The notes under the pieces are model-generated. The model was given only the letters and a program-made list of their open reading frames with translations. It was not told the DNA's origin and did no database searches. The translations under genes and the position numbers were made by a program. Below are positions 9,064-17,480 of a stretch of 64,000 nucleotides of DNA, one piece after another; within the stretch, counting starts at the first letter, position 1, and each line of letters starts with the position of its first letter. Source of the stretch: JALOLG01 sp035557475 (lineage in GTDB: Bacteria > Actinomycetota > Acidimicrobiia > Acidimicrobiales > Ilumatobacteraceae). The stretch covers positions 1 to 64,000 of the forward strand of contig DATMDV010000370.1 of NCBI GenBank assembly GCA_035557475.1, written 5' to 3'.

Positions 9064-10548
9064 ATGGCAAGGATTCATCGTCGTACGTTCCTGCAGGGAG
9101 CCGTCGCCACGGTCGGCGGAGCCGTCGCCGGGGGGTCGCTGCAGAGCATGTTGGCGCAGGCGGCTGGAGGTCAACCGCGCATTCGTCCGCTGGAGCCGGT
9201 GGCCGATCTCAGAGACGGACGCGTCCGGCTGTGGCTGCAGCCCAACTTCAAGTACCGCTCGTTCCACGACACCGACGGAACGCCGATCATGCTGTCCGAC
9301 GGGACGACCCTGCCCGGACGTCACGACGGCATGGCCGCCTTCAGAGCGCGCGGCCACAACGTGTGGCTCGTCCGCAACCACGAGCTCAACAACCCCGGCC
9401 CGGCGTTCGGACCCGCCGCGCCCGGTCCCGGTGACGCGCCGTACGACGCGATGGCCCAAGGCGGTACGACGACGACGCTCGTGACAGACCACGGCGAAGT
9501 TCTCGAATCGTTCACCAGTCTCAATGGCACCCAGATGAACTGCTCCGGTGGCGGAATGCCGTGGGGCTCGTGGATCACGTGCGAGGAGACCGTCAACGGC
9601 CCCGACGTCGGCCCCGACTTCACCGGCGCGTCGAACATTCCACTCCAGCAACGTCACGGATTCATCTTCGAAGTACCCGCCGATGGCAAGTCGGACCGCC
9701 AGCCGATCACGAGTGCCGGGCGCTTCGCTCACGAGGCGGCCGCGTACAGCCCGCGGGAGGGGATCGTCTACCTCACCGAGGACAACTTTGGGTTTCCATC
9801 GGGCCTGTACCGCTACGTCCCGCCCTCGAACCCGATGCAGGTGGGCGGACTCGAGAACGGCGGCGTGCTGCAGATGCTGCGGGTGGTCGGTGCGCCCAAC
9901 GCCCACCTCGAGGCGACCCAGTCGAATGGCGCCACCTATCCCGTCGACTGGGTCGACATCGCCGACGCCAACCCGACATTCCCGTACACACCCGGACAGA
10001 CCGCGCCGACGACCAACAACGACGCCATCAACCACGTCGGAAACCAAGGCCGGGCCCTCGGCGCCGCTCACTTCTCCCGACTCGAAGGGGCCGTGTTCAC
10101 CAAGGGCGAGATCTACTTCACTTCGACCCAAGGCGGCGGAGCGGCCGAGACCGGACCCGACACGGTGACGGGCTATGGGAACGGTGCCGGCCAGATCTGG
10201 TCCTACGACCCGAAGCGAGCGCTGCTCACGTGTCACTTCCAGTCGCCCGGCACCGCCGCGCTCGATCTGCCCGACAACATCACCGCCCGTAACAACGGCG
10301 CCACGGTGGTCCTCTGTGAGGACGGGCCCGTCGACAACTACATCCGCGGGCTCAATCCAGACGCCGAGCTGTTCGACATCGCCCTGAACCGGTTGACGCG
10401 CAACGCCCCGCCGAACGCTCCACGGTTCGGCGAGGAGTTCGCTGGGGCGACGTTCAGCCCCAACGGCGACACGCTGTTCGTCAACATCCAGGCCGCGCAG
10501 GGCATCACGTTCGCCATCTGGGGTCCGTGGGACCGCTTGCGGGTGTGA
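9064..10548 (+). CDS. PhoX-like (DUF839) Tat-exported phosphatase family protein
   Basis: 494 residues. The N-terminus MARIHRRTFLQGAVATVGG is a twin-arginine signal with RRTFLQG at residues 6-12. The rest matches the PhoX/DUF839 beta-propeller family: LVRNHELNNPG, a Gly/Cys segment NCSGGGMPWGSW followed by TCEET, RFAHEAA, YLTEDNFG, and near the end EDG and FSPNGDTLFVNIQ. PhoX enzymes are Ca/Fe-dependent alkaline phosphatases secreted under phosphate limitation; this one is shorter than classic PhoX, so phosphatase activity is likely but not certain. The ATG at 9064 follows an AGGGG-rich stretch and starts the Tat signal exactly; upstream in-frame starts would bury it. The 182 bases before it probably hold its promoter. 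Confidence 0.82.
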   Translation: MARIHRRTFLQGAVATVGGAVAGGSLQSMLAQAAGGQPRIRPLEPVADLRDGRVRLWLQPNFKYRSFHDTDGTPIMLSDGTTLPGRHDGMAAFRARGHNVWLVRNHELNNPGPAFGPAAPGPGDAPYDAMAQGGTTTTLVTDHGEVLESFTSLNGTQMNCSGGGMPWGSWITCEETVNGPDVGPDFTGASNIPLQQRHGFIFEVPADGKSDRQPITSAGRFAHEAAAYSPREGIVYLTEDNFGFPSGLYRYVPPSNPMQVGGLENGGVLQMLRVVGAPNAHLEATQSNGATYPVDWVDIADANPTFPYTPGQTAPTTNNDAINHVGNQGRALGAAHFSRLEGAVFTKGEIYFTSTQGGGAAETGPDTVTGYGNGAGQIWSYDPKRALLTCHFQSPGTAALDLPDNITARNNGATVVLCEDGPVDNYIRGLNPDAELFDIALNRLTRNAPPNAPRFGEEFAGATFSPNGDTLFVNIQAAQGITFAIWGPWDRLRV

Positions 10549-10576
10549 GTCCGTCGGCCCCTGACGATCGATGACG

Positions 10577-11227
10577 TCATTGACGACGGCGGACCGCGCC
10601 AACGCTCTCGCGTGAGCGCGTGTCCGCCGCTCGGAGATCGCTGACAAGCGCGGCGCGGATCTCCTCAGCCGCTTCGTCGGCCCGGAGCACTGCCGACGGG
10701 TGGTAGGTGACCACGACGACGCGCCCGTCGAGCTCGAATTCCGTCCCGCGACTCTTCGCGATCGGCACCGGCCGCCCGAGGAGCGACCGCGCCGCGACCG
10801 CGCCGAGCGCGACGATGACCCGACCCTTGACCGCTTGCATCTCAGCATCTAGCCACGGGTGGCACGCCTCGATCTCGTCGGTGTTCGGCCGTTTGTGCAG
10901 CCGGCGCTTTCCACGCACCTCGTGCTTGAAGTGCTTCACGGCGTTGGTTGCGAACACGTGGGCGCGGTCGATCCCTGCCTGCTCGACGCACCTCCACAGA
11001 ACGTGACCGGCGGGTCCCACGAACGGGTGACCTTGCACGTCCTCTCGATCGCCCGGCTGCTCGCCGACCAGGATCAGCGGTGCGTCGCGCCTACCTTCGC
11101 CGAACACCGTCTGGTTCGCGTCGGCGTACAGCGGACATCCGCGACAGCCGGCCGCGGCGTCGGCGAGCACCGACAACCGGCGGGTCTCCGGGACGTACGA
11201 CGCCGCTCCCTCGAAGGTGGCCTTCAC
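10577..11227 (-). CDS. udgX: UdgX-type uracil-DNA glycosylase
   Basis: 216 residues of the family 4-like uracil-DNA glycosylases with Fe-S cysteines (C28xxC31, further Cys at about 80 and 122). Motif A is GEQPGDREDVQGHPFVGPAG. The diagnostic UdgX insertion is present as KRRLHKRP (residues 107-114), whose His (H111 here) in characterised mycobacterial UdgX forms a covalent bond to the uracil-site DNA after excision. The distal HPSAVLR motif is also present. UdgX traps uracil or abasic sites in a RecA-dependent repair context. The start overlaps the end of the DUF72 gene by 4 bases (ATGA), so the two are translationally coupled. Confidence 0.93.
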   Translation of the reverse strand: MKATFEGAASYVPETRRLSVLADAAAGCRGCPLYADANQTVFGEGRRDAPLILVGEQPGDREDVQGHPFVGPAGHVLWRCVEQAGIDRAHVFATNAVKHFKHEVRGKRRLHKRPNTDEIEACHPWLDAEMQAVKGRVIVALGAVAARSLLGRPVPIAKSRGTEFELDGRVVVVTYHPSAVLRADEAAEEIRAALVSDLRAADTRSRESVGAVRRRQ

Positions 11228-12024
11228 GCGCGATGCCTACCCAGCCGTGCCGGCTCCGAACCGCCGGAACTGCGTGCGATTCGCCGCTTGAGCCACGTCG
11301 CATCGACCACCGCGGCGCCGTCGTAGTCGTTGTTGAAGTACGCGTAGACGTCGTGTCCGGCGTCGAGCTGTTGCTCGATACGGTCGACCGCGCCACGCAG
11401 CCGGCGGGGTCCGTAGCGGCCATGGTACGGATGGCGTCGAGCGTCAGGCCCATGGAATCGGAGATACGCCCAGTCGGCGGTGCGCTCCCACGGGTGATCC
11501 TCGAGCAGGTCGTGCACGCACAACGCGGCTCCGTGTCGGGCAAGCACCTCGTACACGTCGTCGTGGAGCCACGAGCGCTCGCGGAACTCGACGGCCCAGC
11601 GCATCGCCGCCGGAGCCGCGTCGAGAAACTCGTCGAGACGTGCCGTGTCGCGGCGCCAGTTCGGTGGGAGCTGGACGAGATTCGGACCGAGCGTGTCGCC
11701 GAGTCGGGTCACCCGATCGAGATGGTTCGCCAGCCATCGCGACGGGTCGCGCAACTTCATCCGGTGGGAACCGAACTGGCCGACCTTGACGGCGTAGATG
11801 AACCCGTCCGGCGCTCGCTTGCGCCAGTTCTCGACCGTGGTCGCGTGCGGCAGGCGGTAGAACGTGCTGTTCAACTCGACCGTGTCGAACCGCTCGGCGT
11901 ACGAGGCGAACCAGTCCTTGGCGGGCAGGTCGACCGGGTACACGGGACCGCGCCAATCCTTGTACGACCAGCCGGAGCATCCGATCCGGGCCTCCCCGGG
12001 ACGCGGTTCAGTGCTGGCGCGCAT
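11224..12024 (-). CDS. DUF72 (YecE-like) TIM-barrel protein
   Basis: 266 residues with the DUF72 signatures IGCSGWSYKDW at the N-terminus, FDTVELNSTFYRLP, WAVEFRERSW, LRFHG and the C-terminal YAYFNNDYDGAAV. The family is widespread and has a TIM-barrel-like fold; its biochemical function is not established, although the conserved polar residues suggest an enzyme, and links to nucleic-acid metabolism have been suggested. I start at ATG 12024, where family alignment begins; longer versions add low-complexity Arg-rich sequence. It is the first gene of a two-gene operon with udgX (4-base overlap), which supports a role near DNA repair by association only. Confidence 0.85.
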   Translation of the reverse strand: MRASTEPRPGEARIGCSGWSYKDWRGPVYPVDLPAKDWFASYAERFDTVELNSTFYRLPHATTVENWRKRAPDGFIYAVKVGQFGSHRMKLRDPSRWLANHLDRVTRLGDTLGPNLVQLPPNWRRDTARLDEFLDAAPAAMRWAVEFRERSWLHDDVYEVLARHGAALCVHDLLEDHPWERTADWAYLRFHGPDARRHPYHGRYGPRRLRGAVDRIEQQLDAGHDVYAYFNNDYDGAAVVDATWLKRRIARSSGGSEPARLGRHRA

Positions 12025-12096
12025 CACGCGATGATCCCCGGCCACAGCCGATCCGAACCCGGTGGGTGCTCCGCGCGGGAGTCGGCACTCGCTTCT

Positions 12097-12102
12097 TAGA
12101 CT
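12097..12102 (+). promoter_or_regulatory. Leaderless -10 element (TAGACT)
   Basis: TAGACT ends 6 bases before the ATG at 12109; no Shine-Dalgarno lies between. This is the expected geometry for a transcript starting at the A of the start codon. No clear -35 is seen. Confidence 0.5.
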
Positions 12103-12108
12103 CCATCG

Positions 12109-12681
12109 ATGCTCCTGTTGGTGCGTCATGGCGAAACGCCACCGAATCGGCAGGGGCTGCTGTTGGGACGCGCTGATCCGTCGCTCACCGATGCCGGCCA
12201 CGAGCACGCGCGACAGCTGGCGGCGACGTTGCCCGTTCCCGACCTCGTGGTCTCGAGTCCCCTGCGGCGGGCGCGCGACACGGCATCGGCGTTCGGTCGT
12301 CCGGTCGAGCTCGACGAACGTTGGATCGAGCTCGACTACGGCGAGCTCGACGGTCAGCCGTCGGCCGCAGTCGCGGCCGGTGTCTGGGCGCAGTGGCGAT
12401 CGGATGCATCGTTCGCGCCACCCGGCGGTGAGTCGTTGGACGCGCTTTCGATCCGCGTGCGTGCCGCATGTGCGGAGCTGGCGGCGGCCGCCGCGACGTC
12501 GACCGTCGTCGTCGTCACGCACGTGAGCCCGATCAAAGCGGCGCTCGCGTGGGCACTCGACGTGCCGGTCGGGATCGCGTGGCGGATGTACGTCGAGGAC
12601 TCGAGCGTGTCGCGCATCGACATCGAGCCCCAGGGGCCGGTCGTCCGCTGGTTCAATCGCGGCCCGGTCCGAGTCGACTGA
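12109..12681 (+). CDS. Histidine phosphatase (phosphoglycerate-mutase-like) family protein
   Basis: 190 residues. The RHG catalytic motif is at residues 6-8 (LLLVRHGET) with the phospho-accepting His; VSSPLRRARDTA carries the second Arg; ELDYGELDGQ and GES follow; VVVVTHVSPIKAAL supplies the second catalytic His. Members dephosphorylate small metabolites such as phosphosugars or alpha-ribazole phosphate; the substrate cannot be read from the sequence. The start fits the leaderless promoter at 12097. The 3' end overlaps the convergent glycosyltransferase by 29 bases. Confidence 0.85.
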   Translation: MLLLVRHGETPPNRQGLLLGRADPSLTDAGHEHARQLAATLPVPDLVVSSPLRRARDTASAFGRPVELDERWIELDYGELDGQPSAAVAAGVWAQWRSDASFAPPGGESLDALSIRVRAACAELAAAAATSTVVVVTHVSPIKAALAWALDVPVGIAWRMYVEDSSVSRIDIEPQGPVVRWFNRGPVRVD

Positions 12682-13687
12682 GGGCGCCGAAGAACGCGTC
12701 TGCCGCGGCGTCCCAGGTCGGAAGCGTTGCACCGCGACGCAACGCGGCCTCGGCAAGCGAACCACGCCATTCGTCGTCGGTGGCGAGTCTTCCCAGCACG
12801 GCGCTCAGCGCGTCGATGTCGCCGGGAATGACGAGGCATCCCTCCCGGCCGTCCTCGATGAGGTTGGGAAGGTTCCCGGAGCGCCACCCGACCGTCGGCA
12901 GCCCGGCGGACAGCGCTTCGGCGAAGACTGTTCCGTACGTCTCGGCGTAGCTGGGCAGCACGAAGACGTCGGCGCCGCCGTAGAGCCGCCCGACATCGTC
13001 ACGCGTGACGGCACCGTGGACGACCACCCGGCCGGCCAGATCGGGATCACGCAGGCGGGCGCCCACCTTGGCCGAATACGACGGGTCGACATCCGACCGT
13101 CCGGCGAGATGAAGCGTCACATGGTCGGGCGGCAGCGCGGCGACCGCCTCCAGCAGTTCGAGTACTCCCTTGTTCGGGAGCCAGTTGCCGACACAGAGGA
13201 GCGCGATCCGGCGTCCGTGGCGAAGGTCACCGGACGCCGACCGATCGACCGGTAGGTCACTGCCCGGTTCGACGACGCAGATCCGTTCCGCGGGGAGGCC
13301 GTAATCGTCGGCCAGCGCGCGTCCGAGCGCCGTGCTGGCCGCGATCAACAAATCGCATCGCCGGTACAGCGCCTGGTCGAACGGACGCTGCAGTGTCGTA
13401 CGGAGAGGGCCCTGCCCGACGCCGCCCGGTGGCTGGTGGAGGATCGCCGCGATCGGTGAACGGCGACGCTGTCGGGCCACTACGTAGGGCGCGACCGCCC
13501 ACGCCGCGAGACTGTCGACGAGCACGAGGCCGCGGGCCCCTCGGAGCGGGTTGCGGAACCACGGCACCGAGATGAACTCGATCTCGGCACCTCGGGATGC
13601 GGCCGCCTCGGCCATCCGCCGGTGGTAGAGATGTCCACCCGTCACCTGCGTCGGCGAGCCGCGCGTCACGAGCGAGATGACGACCAT
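12653..13687 (-). CDS. GT4-type glycosyltransferase of the pterin-like cluster
   Basis: 344 residues with a GT-B fold. The N-terminal domain has the glycine-rich acceptor loop VTGGHLYHRRM; the C-terminal domain has LLCVGNWLPNKG, LHLAGRSDVD and the donor-binding E-x7-E region in VLPSYAETYGTVFAEALSAG. It should transfer a sugar from a nucleotide donor to an unknown acceptor. It is the last gene of a three-gene run (MDR dehydrogenase, PTPS homologue, this gene) with gaps of 3 and 15 bases, which suggests it glycosylates the product of that cluster rather than a bulk polysaccharide. It overlaps the phosphatase gene end-to-end by 29 bases. Confidence 0.82.
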   Translation of the reverse strand: MVVISLVTRGSPTQVTGGHLYHRRMAEAAASRGAEIEFISVPWFRNPLRGARGLVLVDSLAAWAVAPYVVARQRRRSPIAAILHQPPGGVGQGPLRTTLQRPFDQALYRRCDLLIAASTALGRALADDYGLPAERICVVEPGSDLPVDRSASGDLRHGRRIALLCVGNWLPNKGVLELLEAVAALPPDHVTLHLAGRSDVDPSYSAKVGARLRDPDLAGRVVVHGAVTRDDVGRLYGGADVFVLPSYAETYGTVFAEALSAGLPTVGWRSGNLPNLIEDGREGCLVIPGDIDALSAVLGRLATDDEWRGSLAEAALRRGATLPTWDAAADAFFGALSRLGPGRD

Positions 13688-13702
13688 GCCGGCCTTGACG
13701 CG

Positions 13703-14080
13703 TCAGTTGAGTCGATCGCTGTATCCACCGAACGCCACGGCCGACTCCCACACCCGCACCGACAACGTCTCCGCACCGGTGTTGCGGATCGCGTCCGCGA
13801 GGAAGTCGTGCGCCCAGCGCGCGAACACCTCGACCGTGACGGCCTCGGCGTCGGCGGGACGGATCACTTCGAGGTTCTTGCCGCGCACGGTCGCGTCGAT
13901 GCCCTGCAGCGCGGCCTCGAGCACGTCGAGGTCGCAGACCATCCCCCGATCGTCGAGCTTCTCGCGCTCCACGACCACGTCGAGGCGGTAGTCGTGCTCG
14001 TGGAGCTCGCCTTCGGGCCCTTCGACACCGGGCATGATGTGTTGCGCGGGGAACTCGATCGCGGTGCCGACTTGGAACAT
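13703..14080 (-). CDS. 6-pyruvoyl-tetrahydropterin synthase/QueD homologue with altered active site
   Basis: 125 residues, a T-fold protein. The three zinc-type histidines appear as H14 (FPAQH) and H27/H29 (LHEHDY), and the late Glu as VWESA. The usual catalytic Cys between the first His and the HxH pair is absent, and the catalytic His of the DH..LN motif is replaced (IDATVRGKNL). It is therefore unlikely to be a normal PTPS or QueD but may still bind a pterin or pyrimidine. From memory, the Streptomyces coelicolor homologue SCO6650 was also reported to lack the PTPS triad and activity. Gaps of 3 bases to the MDR gene and 15 to the glycosyltransferase indicate one operon. Confidence 0.82.
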   Translation of the reverse strand: MFQVGTAIEFPAQHIMPGVEGPEGELHEHDYRLDVVVEREKLDDRGMVCDLDVLEAALQGIDATVRGKNLEVIRPADAEAVTVEVFARWAHDFLADAIRNTGAETLSVRVWESAVAFGGYSDRLN

Positions 14081-14083
14081 GGG

Positions 14084-15079
14084 CTACCGGTACCCCAACG
14101 CCGCGTGGATCAATCCTTCGGTTCCGGCATCGATCGCGGCATAGGCCTCACCGGCCTGATCGAACGGGAACGTGTGGGTGGCGAGGCTGCCGAGGGGGAG
14201 CTCATCGAGAAGGTCGACGACGGCGCGTCGCCGCCGGTCGGCAGTCCAGCGATTCCCCAGCCGGGCGGGAATCGTCGACACCTGGGTGCTGCGAATCGTC
14301 AACCGGCGGCGGTGGAACTCGCCCCCGAGTGGCAGCGTCACTTCCTTTGTGCCATACCAGGAGGCCACCAGCACGGTGCCCTCGTGCGACAGCAACCCGA
14401 GCGCGGTCCGCAAGGCGTCGGGATTGCCCGACGCCTCGACGACGAGCGGAACTTGCGCGCGACACCCGTCCGAACCGAGCGCATCGGCCAGGGATTCGGG
14501 TGCGACCGCGTCGACGCCGAGACCGCCGATCGCATCACGCCGCCAGGCCTGTGGCTCGACGGCGACGACCCGCGCTCCCGCGCGTTGGAGCAGGCACGCA
14601 GTCAGGCTGCCGACGACGCCGAGCCCGAGCACGACAACGGTCTCACCGAGCAGCGGCCCGGCATCGAGGGTGATCTGCAACGCGGTCTCGACGAGGGGGA
14701 ACAGCGTCGCATCCCGGGGCGCGACCGACCCGAGCGCCACGACATCGTCGGCGCTCGCCACGAACATGTCCTGATGGGGATGGAACGCGAACACCACCGT
14801 CCCTTCGGCGAGCTCGCCTCGACTCTCCTCGACGACCCCGACGCAGCTGTATCCGTAGCGGAACGGGTAGCGGAACGTCCCGGCGAGTGTGCCAAGCGTC
14901 TCATCGAGCGGCAGGTCGGGATCGAGCTGACCGCGGTACGCCAGCATCTCGGTTCCCGCGCTGATACCCGAGAACGCCGTGCGGATCAACGATTGACCGC
15001 CTTCGAGCGGCGGGAGTCCTTCGACCCTGACGTCAACCGACCGGGGACCCACGAACCAGAGCGATCGGGCGTTCCCCAC
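14084..15079 (-). CDS. MDR-superfamily dehydrogenase, zinc-less type
   Basis: 331 residues with the medium-chain dehydrogenase fold: GroES-like N-domain and a Rossmann domain with VVVLGLGVVGSL. The first motif is SGISAGTEM, where catalytic-zinc alcohol dehydrogenases have Cys-His; the structural four-Cys lobe is also missing. This resembles the BchC-like branch of the family, which oxidises or reduces ring-attached or side-chain hydroxyls without zinc. The GTG start at 15079 faces the RibA/RibD fusion start across 44 bases, giving a shared divergent promoter; CAAACT lies 7 bases before the GTG. First gene of a three-gene operon. Confidence 0.83.
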   Translation of the reverse strand: MGNARSLWFVGPRSVDVRVEGLPPLEGGQSLIRTAFSGISAGTEMLAYRGQLDPDLPLDETLGTLAGTFRYPFRYGYSCVGVVEESRGELAEGTVVFAFHPHQDMFVASADDVVALGSVAPRDATLFPLVETALQITLDAGPLLGETVVVLGLGVVGSLTACLLQRAGARVVAVEPQAWRRDAIGGLGVDAVAPESLADALGSDGCRAQVPLVVEASGNPDALRTALGLLSHEGTVLVASWYGTKEVTLPLGGEFHRRRLTIRSTQVSTIPARLGNRWTADRRRRAVVDLLDELPLGSLATHTFPFDQAGEAYAAIDAGTEGLIHAALGYR

Positions 15080-15123
15080 GCGCGCCAGTTTGCCCTGGAC
15101 CGCCAGGGGGTAAACGACGGCCC

Positions 15124-16461
15124 ATGATTACGAGCGAGGCGGTTCGAGTCCCTTTGCCGACCCCCTACGGCGTGTTCGACGTGCACGCCTTCGAACGGGC
15201 TTCCGGTCACGTGTACGTAGCGATGGTGCAGGGTGACATCGGCGACGGCGACGACGTGCTCGTCCGCCTCCACTCGGAATGCCTGACCGGCGACGCGCTC
15301 GGGTCGCTGCGATGTGACTGTGGCATCCAGCTCCGATTGGCGCTGCGGATGATCGCCGCCGAGCAGCGCGGGGTGTTGGTCTACGCCACCGGCCACGAGG
15401 GGCGGGGCATCGGCCTGGTCAACAAGCTCCGGGCGTACGTGGCCCAGGACGACGGCGCGGACACCGTCGATGCCAACGTCGTGCTCGGCTTGCCGATCGA
15501 CTCTCGCGACTACAACGAGTCAGCCGCCGTCCTCGCCGAGCTCGGAGTCCGCACAACGCGACTGCTGACCAACAATCCACACAAGGTCGACGGGCTCAGG
15601 TCAGCCGGCACAGTCGTCACCGGGGTGGTCCCTCTGCCCACGTCGCCCCACCACCGCAACATCGGCTACCTCAACACCAAGGCGATGCGCATGGACCACG
15701 TGCGCCCGACAGGGCTGTCGGCAGCGATGGCCGACGATGTGGACACGCCGGTCGATGCGATGGCGCTCCTCGGCGATGTTCGACCCCGTCCTGACCGACC
15801 GTTCGTCGTGCTCAAGTACGCGCAGACGCTCGACGGTCGCATCGCCACCTCCACTGGCGACTCGCAATGGATCAGCAGCGAGGAGGAACGGCGGCTTTCC
15901 CACGCGTTGCGGGCGGCGTGTGACAGCGTGCTCGTCGGCGTGGGAACGGTGTTGCGCGATGACCCGCAACTCACCGTGCGGATGGTGTCGGGGGCGTCGC
16001 CGATGCGGACCGTGCTCGACACGTCCCTGCGAATCCCGTCGACGGCCAAGATCCTCGGGCCGGGCGCCGGGACCACGGTGATCACGACCGAACGATCCGA
16101 TCCGAACCGGCGCGCCGAGCTGCGTCAGCAGGGCGTCCGGGTGGAGGTCGTGGCGGAGCAATCCGGACAGGTGTCCCTGCGCGGCGCGCTCGCCGCGTTG
16201 CGGGCGTCGGGCACCGAGTCGGTGCTGGTCGAGGGTGGTTCCGAGGTGATCACCGGTCTGCTCGCGGCGGGGCTCGTCGATCGGATCATCGTCGCGGTCG
16301 CCCCGATCGTGATCGGCGCCGGCACACAAGCGGTGAACGGTCTCGGCGTCCAGAACATCGCCGACGGCATCCGCCTCACGAATCGTGCGATCCAACTGGT
16401 CGGCGACGACGTCGCGCTCGCCTGGGATGTCGTCGCGCCCCACCAGGCCAGGAACAACTGA
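15124..16461 (+). CDS. GTP cyclohydrolase II fused to RibD-type pyrimidine reductase
   Basis: 445 residues. Residues 1-200 are GTP cyclohydrolase II: zinc cysteines C53, C64 and C66 in SECLTGDALGSLRCDCG, then GHEGRGIGLVNKLRAY and LLTNNPHKV. Tyr105, which in E. coli RibA is needed for full conversion, is kept. Residues about 225-440 are a RibD C-terminal reductase: VLKYAQTLDGRIA, VGVGTVLRDDPQLTVR, VLVEGGSEV. There is no deaminase domain and no DHBP synthase, so it is not the standard actinobacterial riboflavin arrangement. It could turn GTP into a diamino-ribosylamino-pyrimidinone phosphate and then reduce the ribose. Divergent from the MDR-PTPS-GT operon, it probably feeds the same product. 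Confidence 0.9.
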   Translation: MITSEAVRVPLPTPYGVFDVHAFERASGHVYVAMVQGDIGDGDDVLVRLHSECLTGDALGSLRCDCGIQLRLALRMIAAEQRGVLVYATGHEGRGIGLVNKLRAYVAQDDGADTVDANVVLGLPIDSRDYNESAAVLAELGVRTTRLLTNNPHKVDGLRSAGTVVTGVVPLPTSPHHRNIGYLNTKAMRMDHVRPTGLSAAMADDVDTPVDAMALLGDVRPRPDRPFVVLKYAQTLDGRIATSTGDSQWISSEEERRLSHALRAACDSVLVGVGTVLRDDPQLTVRMVSGASPMRTVLDTSLRIPSTAKILGPGAGTTVITTERSDPNRRAELRQQGVRVEVVAEQSGQVSLRGALAALRASGTESVLVEGGSEVITGLLAAGLVDRIIVAVAPIVIGAGTQAVNGLGVQNIADGIRLTNRAIQLVGDDVALAWDVVAPHQARNN

Positions 16462-16482
16462 GTCGCCGTCGCGTTCCCCGCA

Positions 16483-16944
16483 TCAACGCACGGCGGCCAA
16501 CGCGGTCTGGAGGTCGACGAGCCCCTGGTACCGGGCGAGATCACACACCGTCGGTGGATCGGCCTCGTACCGGTAGCGCTGCACCCGCACGACGCCGTCG
16601 ACGGCTGTGGCGATGAACACGGTTCCCGGCGGGACGCCGTCTGCGGGCTCGTCGCCGGCGACACCGGTCGTGGCGACCGCCACGTCGCTCTCGAACATCC
16701 GGCACGCACCGAGTGCCATCTGCGCCGCCGCGTCGGCGCTCAACGTCGACTCGGCAGTCACGCCGAGAAACGACCGCTTCACCTGATCCTGATAGGCGAC
16801 CAGGCCGCCACGAAGGAAATCGACGGCCTTGTCGACCGACGCCAGCGACTCGGCGAGCCGCCCCGCGGTGCACGACTCGGCAGTGGCGATGCTGCGGCCC
16901 CCGAGCAGCCGGGCAGCCTCGGTTGCGAGCTCTACGTGCCCCAT
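16483..16944 (-). CDS. pncC: CinA C-terminal family protein (nicotinamide-nucleotide amidohydrolase)
   Basis: 153 residues, a stand-alone CinA C-terminal domain. TAESCTAG, GGLVAYQDQVKRSFLGV and VAVATTGVAG are the family motifs. PncC deamidates NMN to nicotinate mononucleotide in NAD recycling. In many actinobacteria this domain sits as a short protein near recA or pgsA; here it follows a CBS-domain protein by 19 bases on the same strand and is probably co-transcribed with it. It converges on the RibA/RibD gene, with 21 bases between stops. Confidence 0.88.
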   Translation of the reverse strand: MGHVELATEAARLLGGRSIATAESCTAGRLAESLASVDKAVDFLRGGLVAYQDQVKRSFLGVTAESTLSADAAAQMALGACRMFESDVAVATTGVAGDEPADGVPPGTVFIATAVDGVVRVQRYRYEADPPTVCDLARYQGLVDLQTALAAVR

Positions 16945-16963
16945 CGAGACTCGACGCGCTGGA

Positions 16964-17377
16964 TCAGTTGTTCGGCGGTGCCGAACTGATCTGGCCGAGC
17001 GCCGAATCGCGGTCTCGGTACTCTGCGAGGTCCCCGATCGACAGGATCCCGATGGCGCGACCCCCGTCGACCACCGGGATGCGCCTCACTGCGCTGCCCT
17101 CCATCTTCGACACGACCTCCTCGACCTCATCGTTCGCTGACACCGTCTCGAGATCGGTCGTGGCGATGTCGCCGAGCGTCAGTTCTCCGGGGTCGTTGCC
17201 CTCGGCAAGGCCACGCACCACGATGTCGCGGTCGGTCACGATGCCGCACAACGCGCCATCGCGCTCGACGAGCACATCGCCGATGTTCCGATCCCGCATC
17301 GCGGTGGCGGCCTCGACGAGTGACGCGTCAGCACCGAACACGACGGGGTTCGCGGTCATCACATCTGCGACTTTCAT
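16964..17377 (-). CDS. Two-CBS-domain protein
   Basis: 137 residues made of a CBS pair: first repeat around MTANPVVFGADASLVEAATAM and TDRDIVVRG, second around LETVSANDEVEEVV and RIPVVDGGRAIGILSIGDL. CBS pairs bind adenine nucleotides and act as energy sensors or regulators; no effector domain is attached. I chose the ATG at 17377, where GGAG lies 7 bases upstream and the first CBS motif begins at once; a longer reading adds Pro/Ser-rich sequence not seen in the family. Upstream gene of pncC. Confidence 0.88.
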   Translation of the reverse strand: MKVADVMTANPVVFGADASLVEAATAMRDRNIGDVLVERDGALCGIVTDRDIVVRGLAEGNDPGELTLGDIATTDLETVSANDEVEEVVSKMEGSAVRRIPVVDGGRAIGILSIGDLAEYRDRDSALGQISSAPPNN

Positions 17378-17480
17378 AGCTGCTCCTGACTGTCGGGTCG
17401 GGTGTGCGGATACCCCGCGACCGGACCAAGCAAACGCGCCCGCGGCCGGCGGACTCGACGCGTTTGGCATCCTTCCTGGC

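Noticed and set aside
10549..10594. Bulged inverted repeat GTCCGTCG / CGACGGCGGAC between PhoX-like and udgX ends
   Set aside because: Imperfect and overlapping the udgX stop; too weak to call a terminator.
8779..10848. 689-codon minus-strand frame opposite the PhoX-like gene
   Set aside because: Antisense shadow of a Tat-exported protein with clear motifs on the plus strand.
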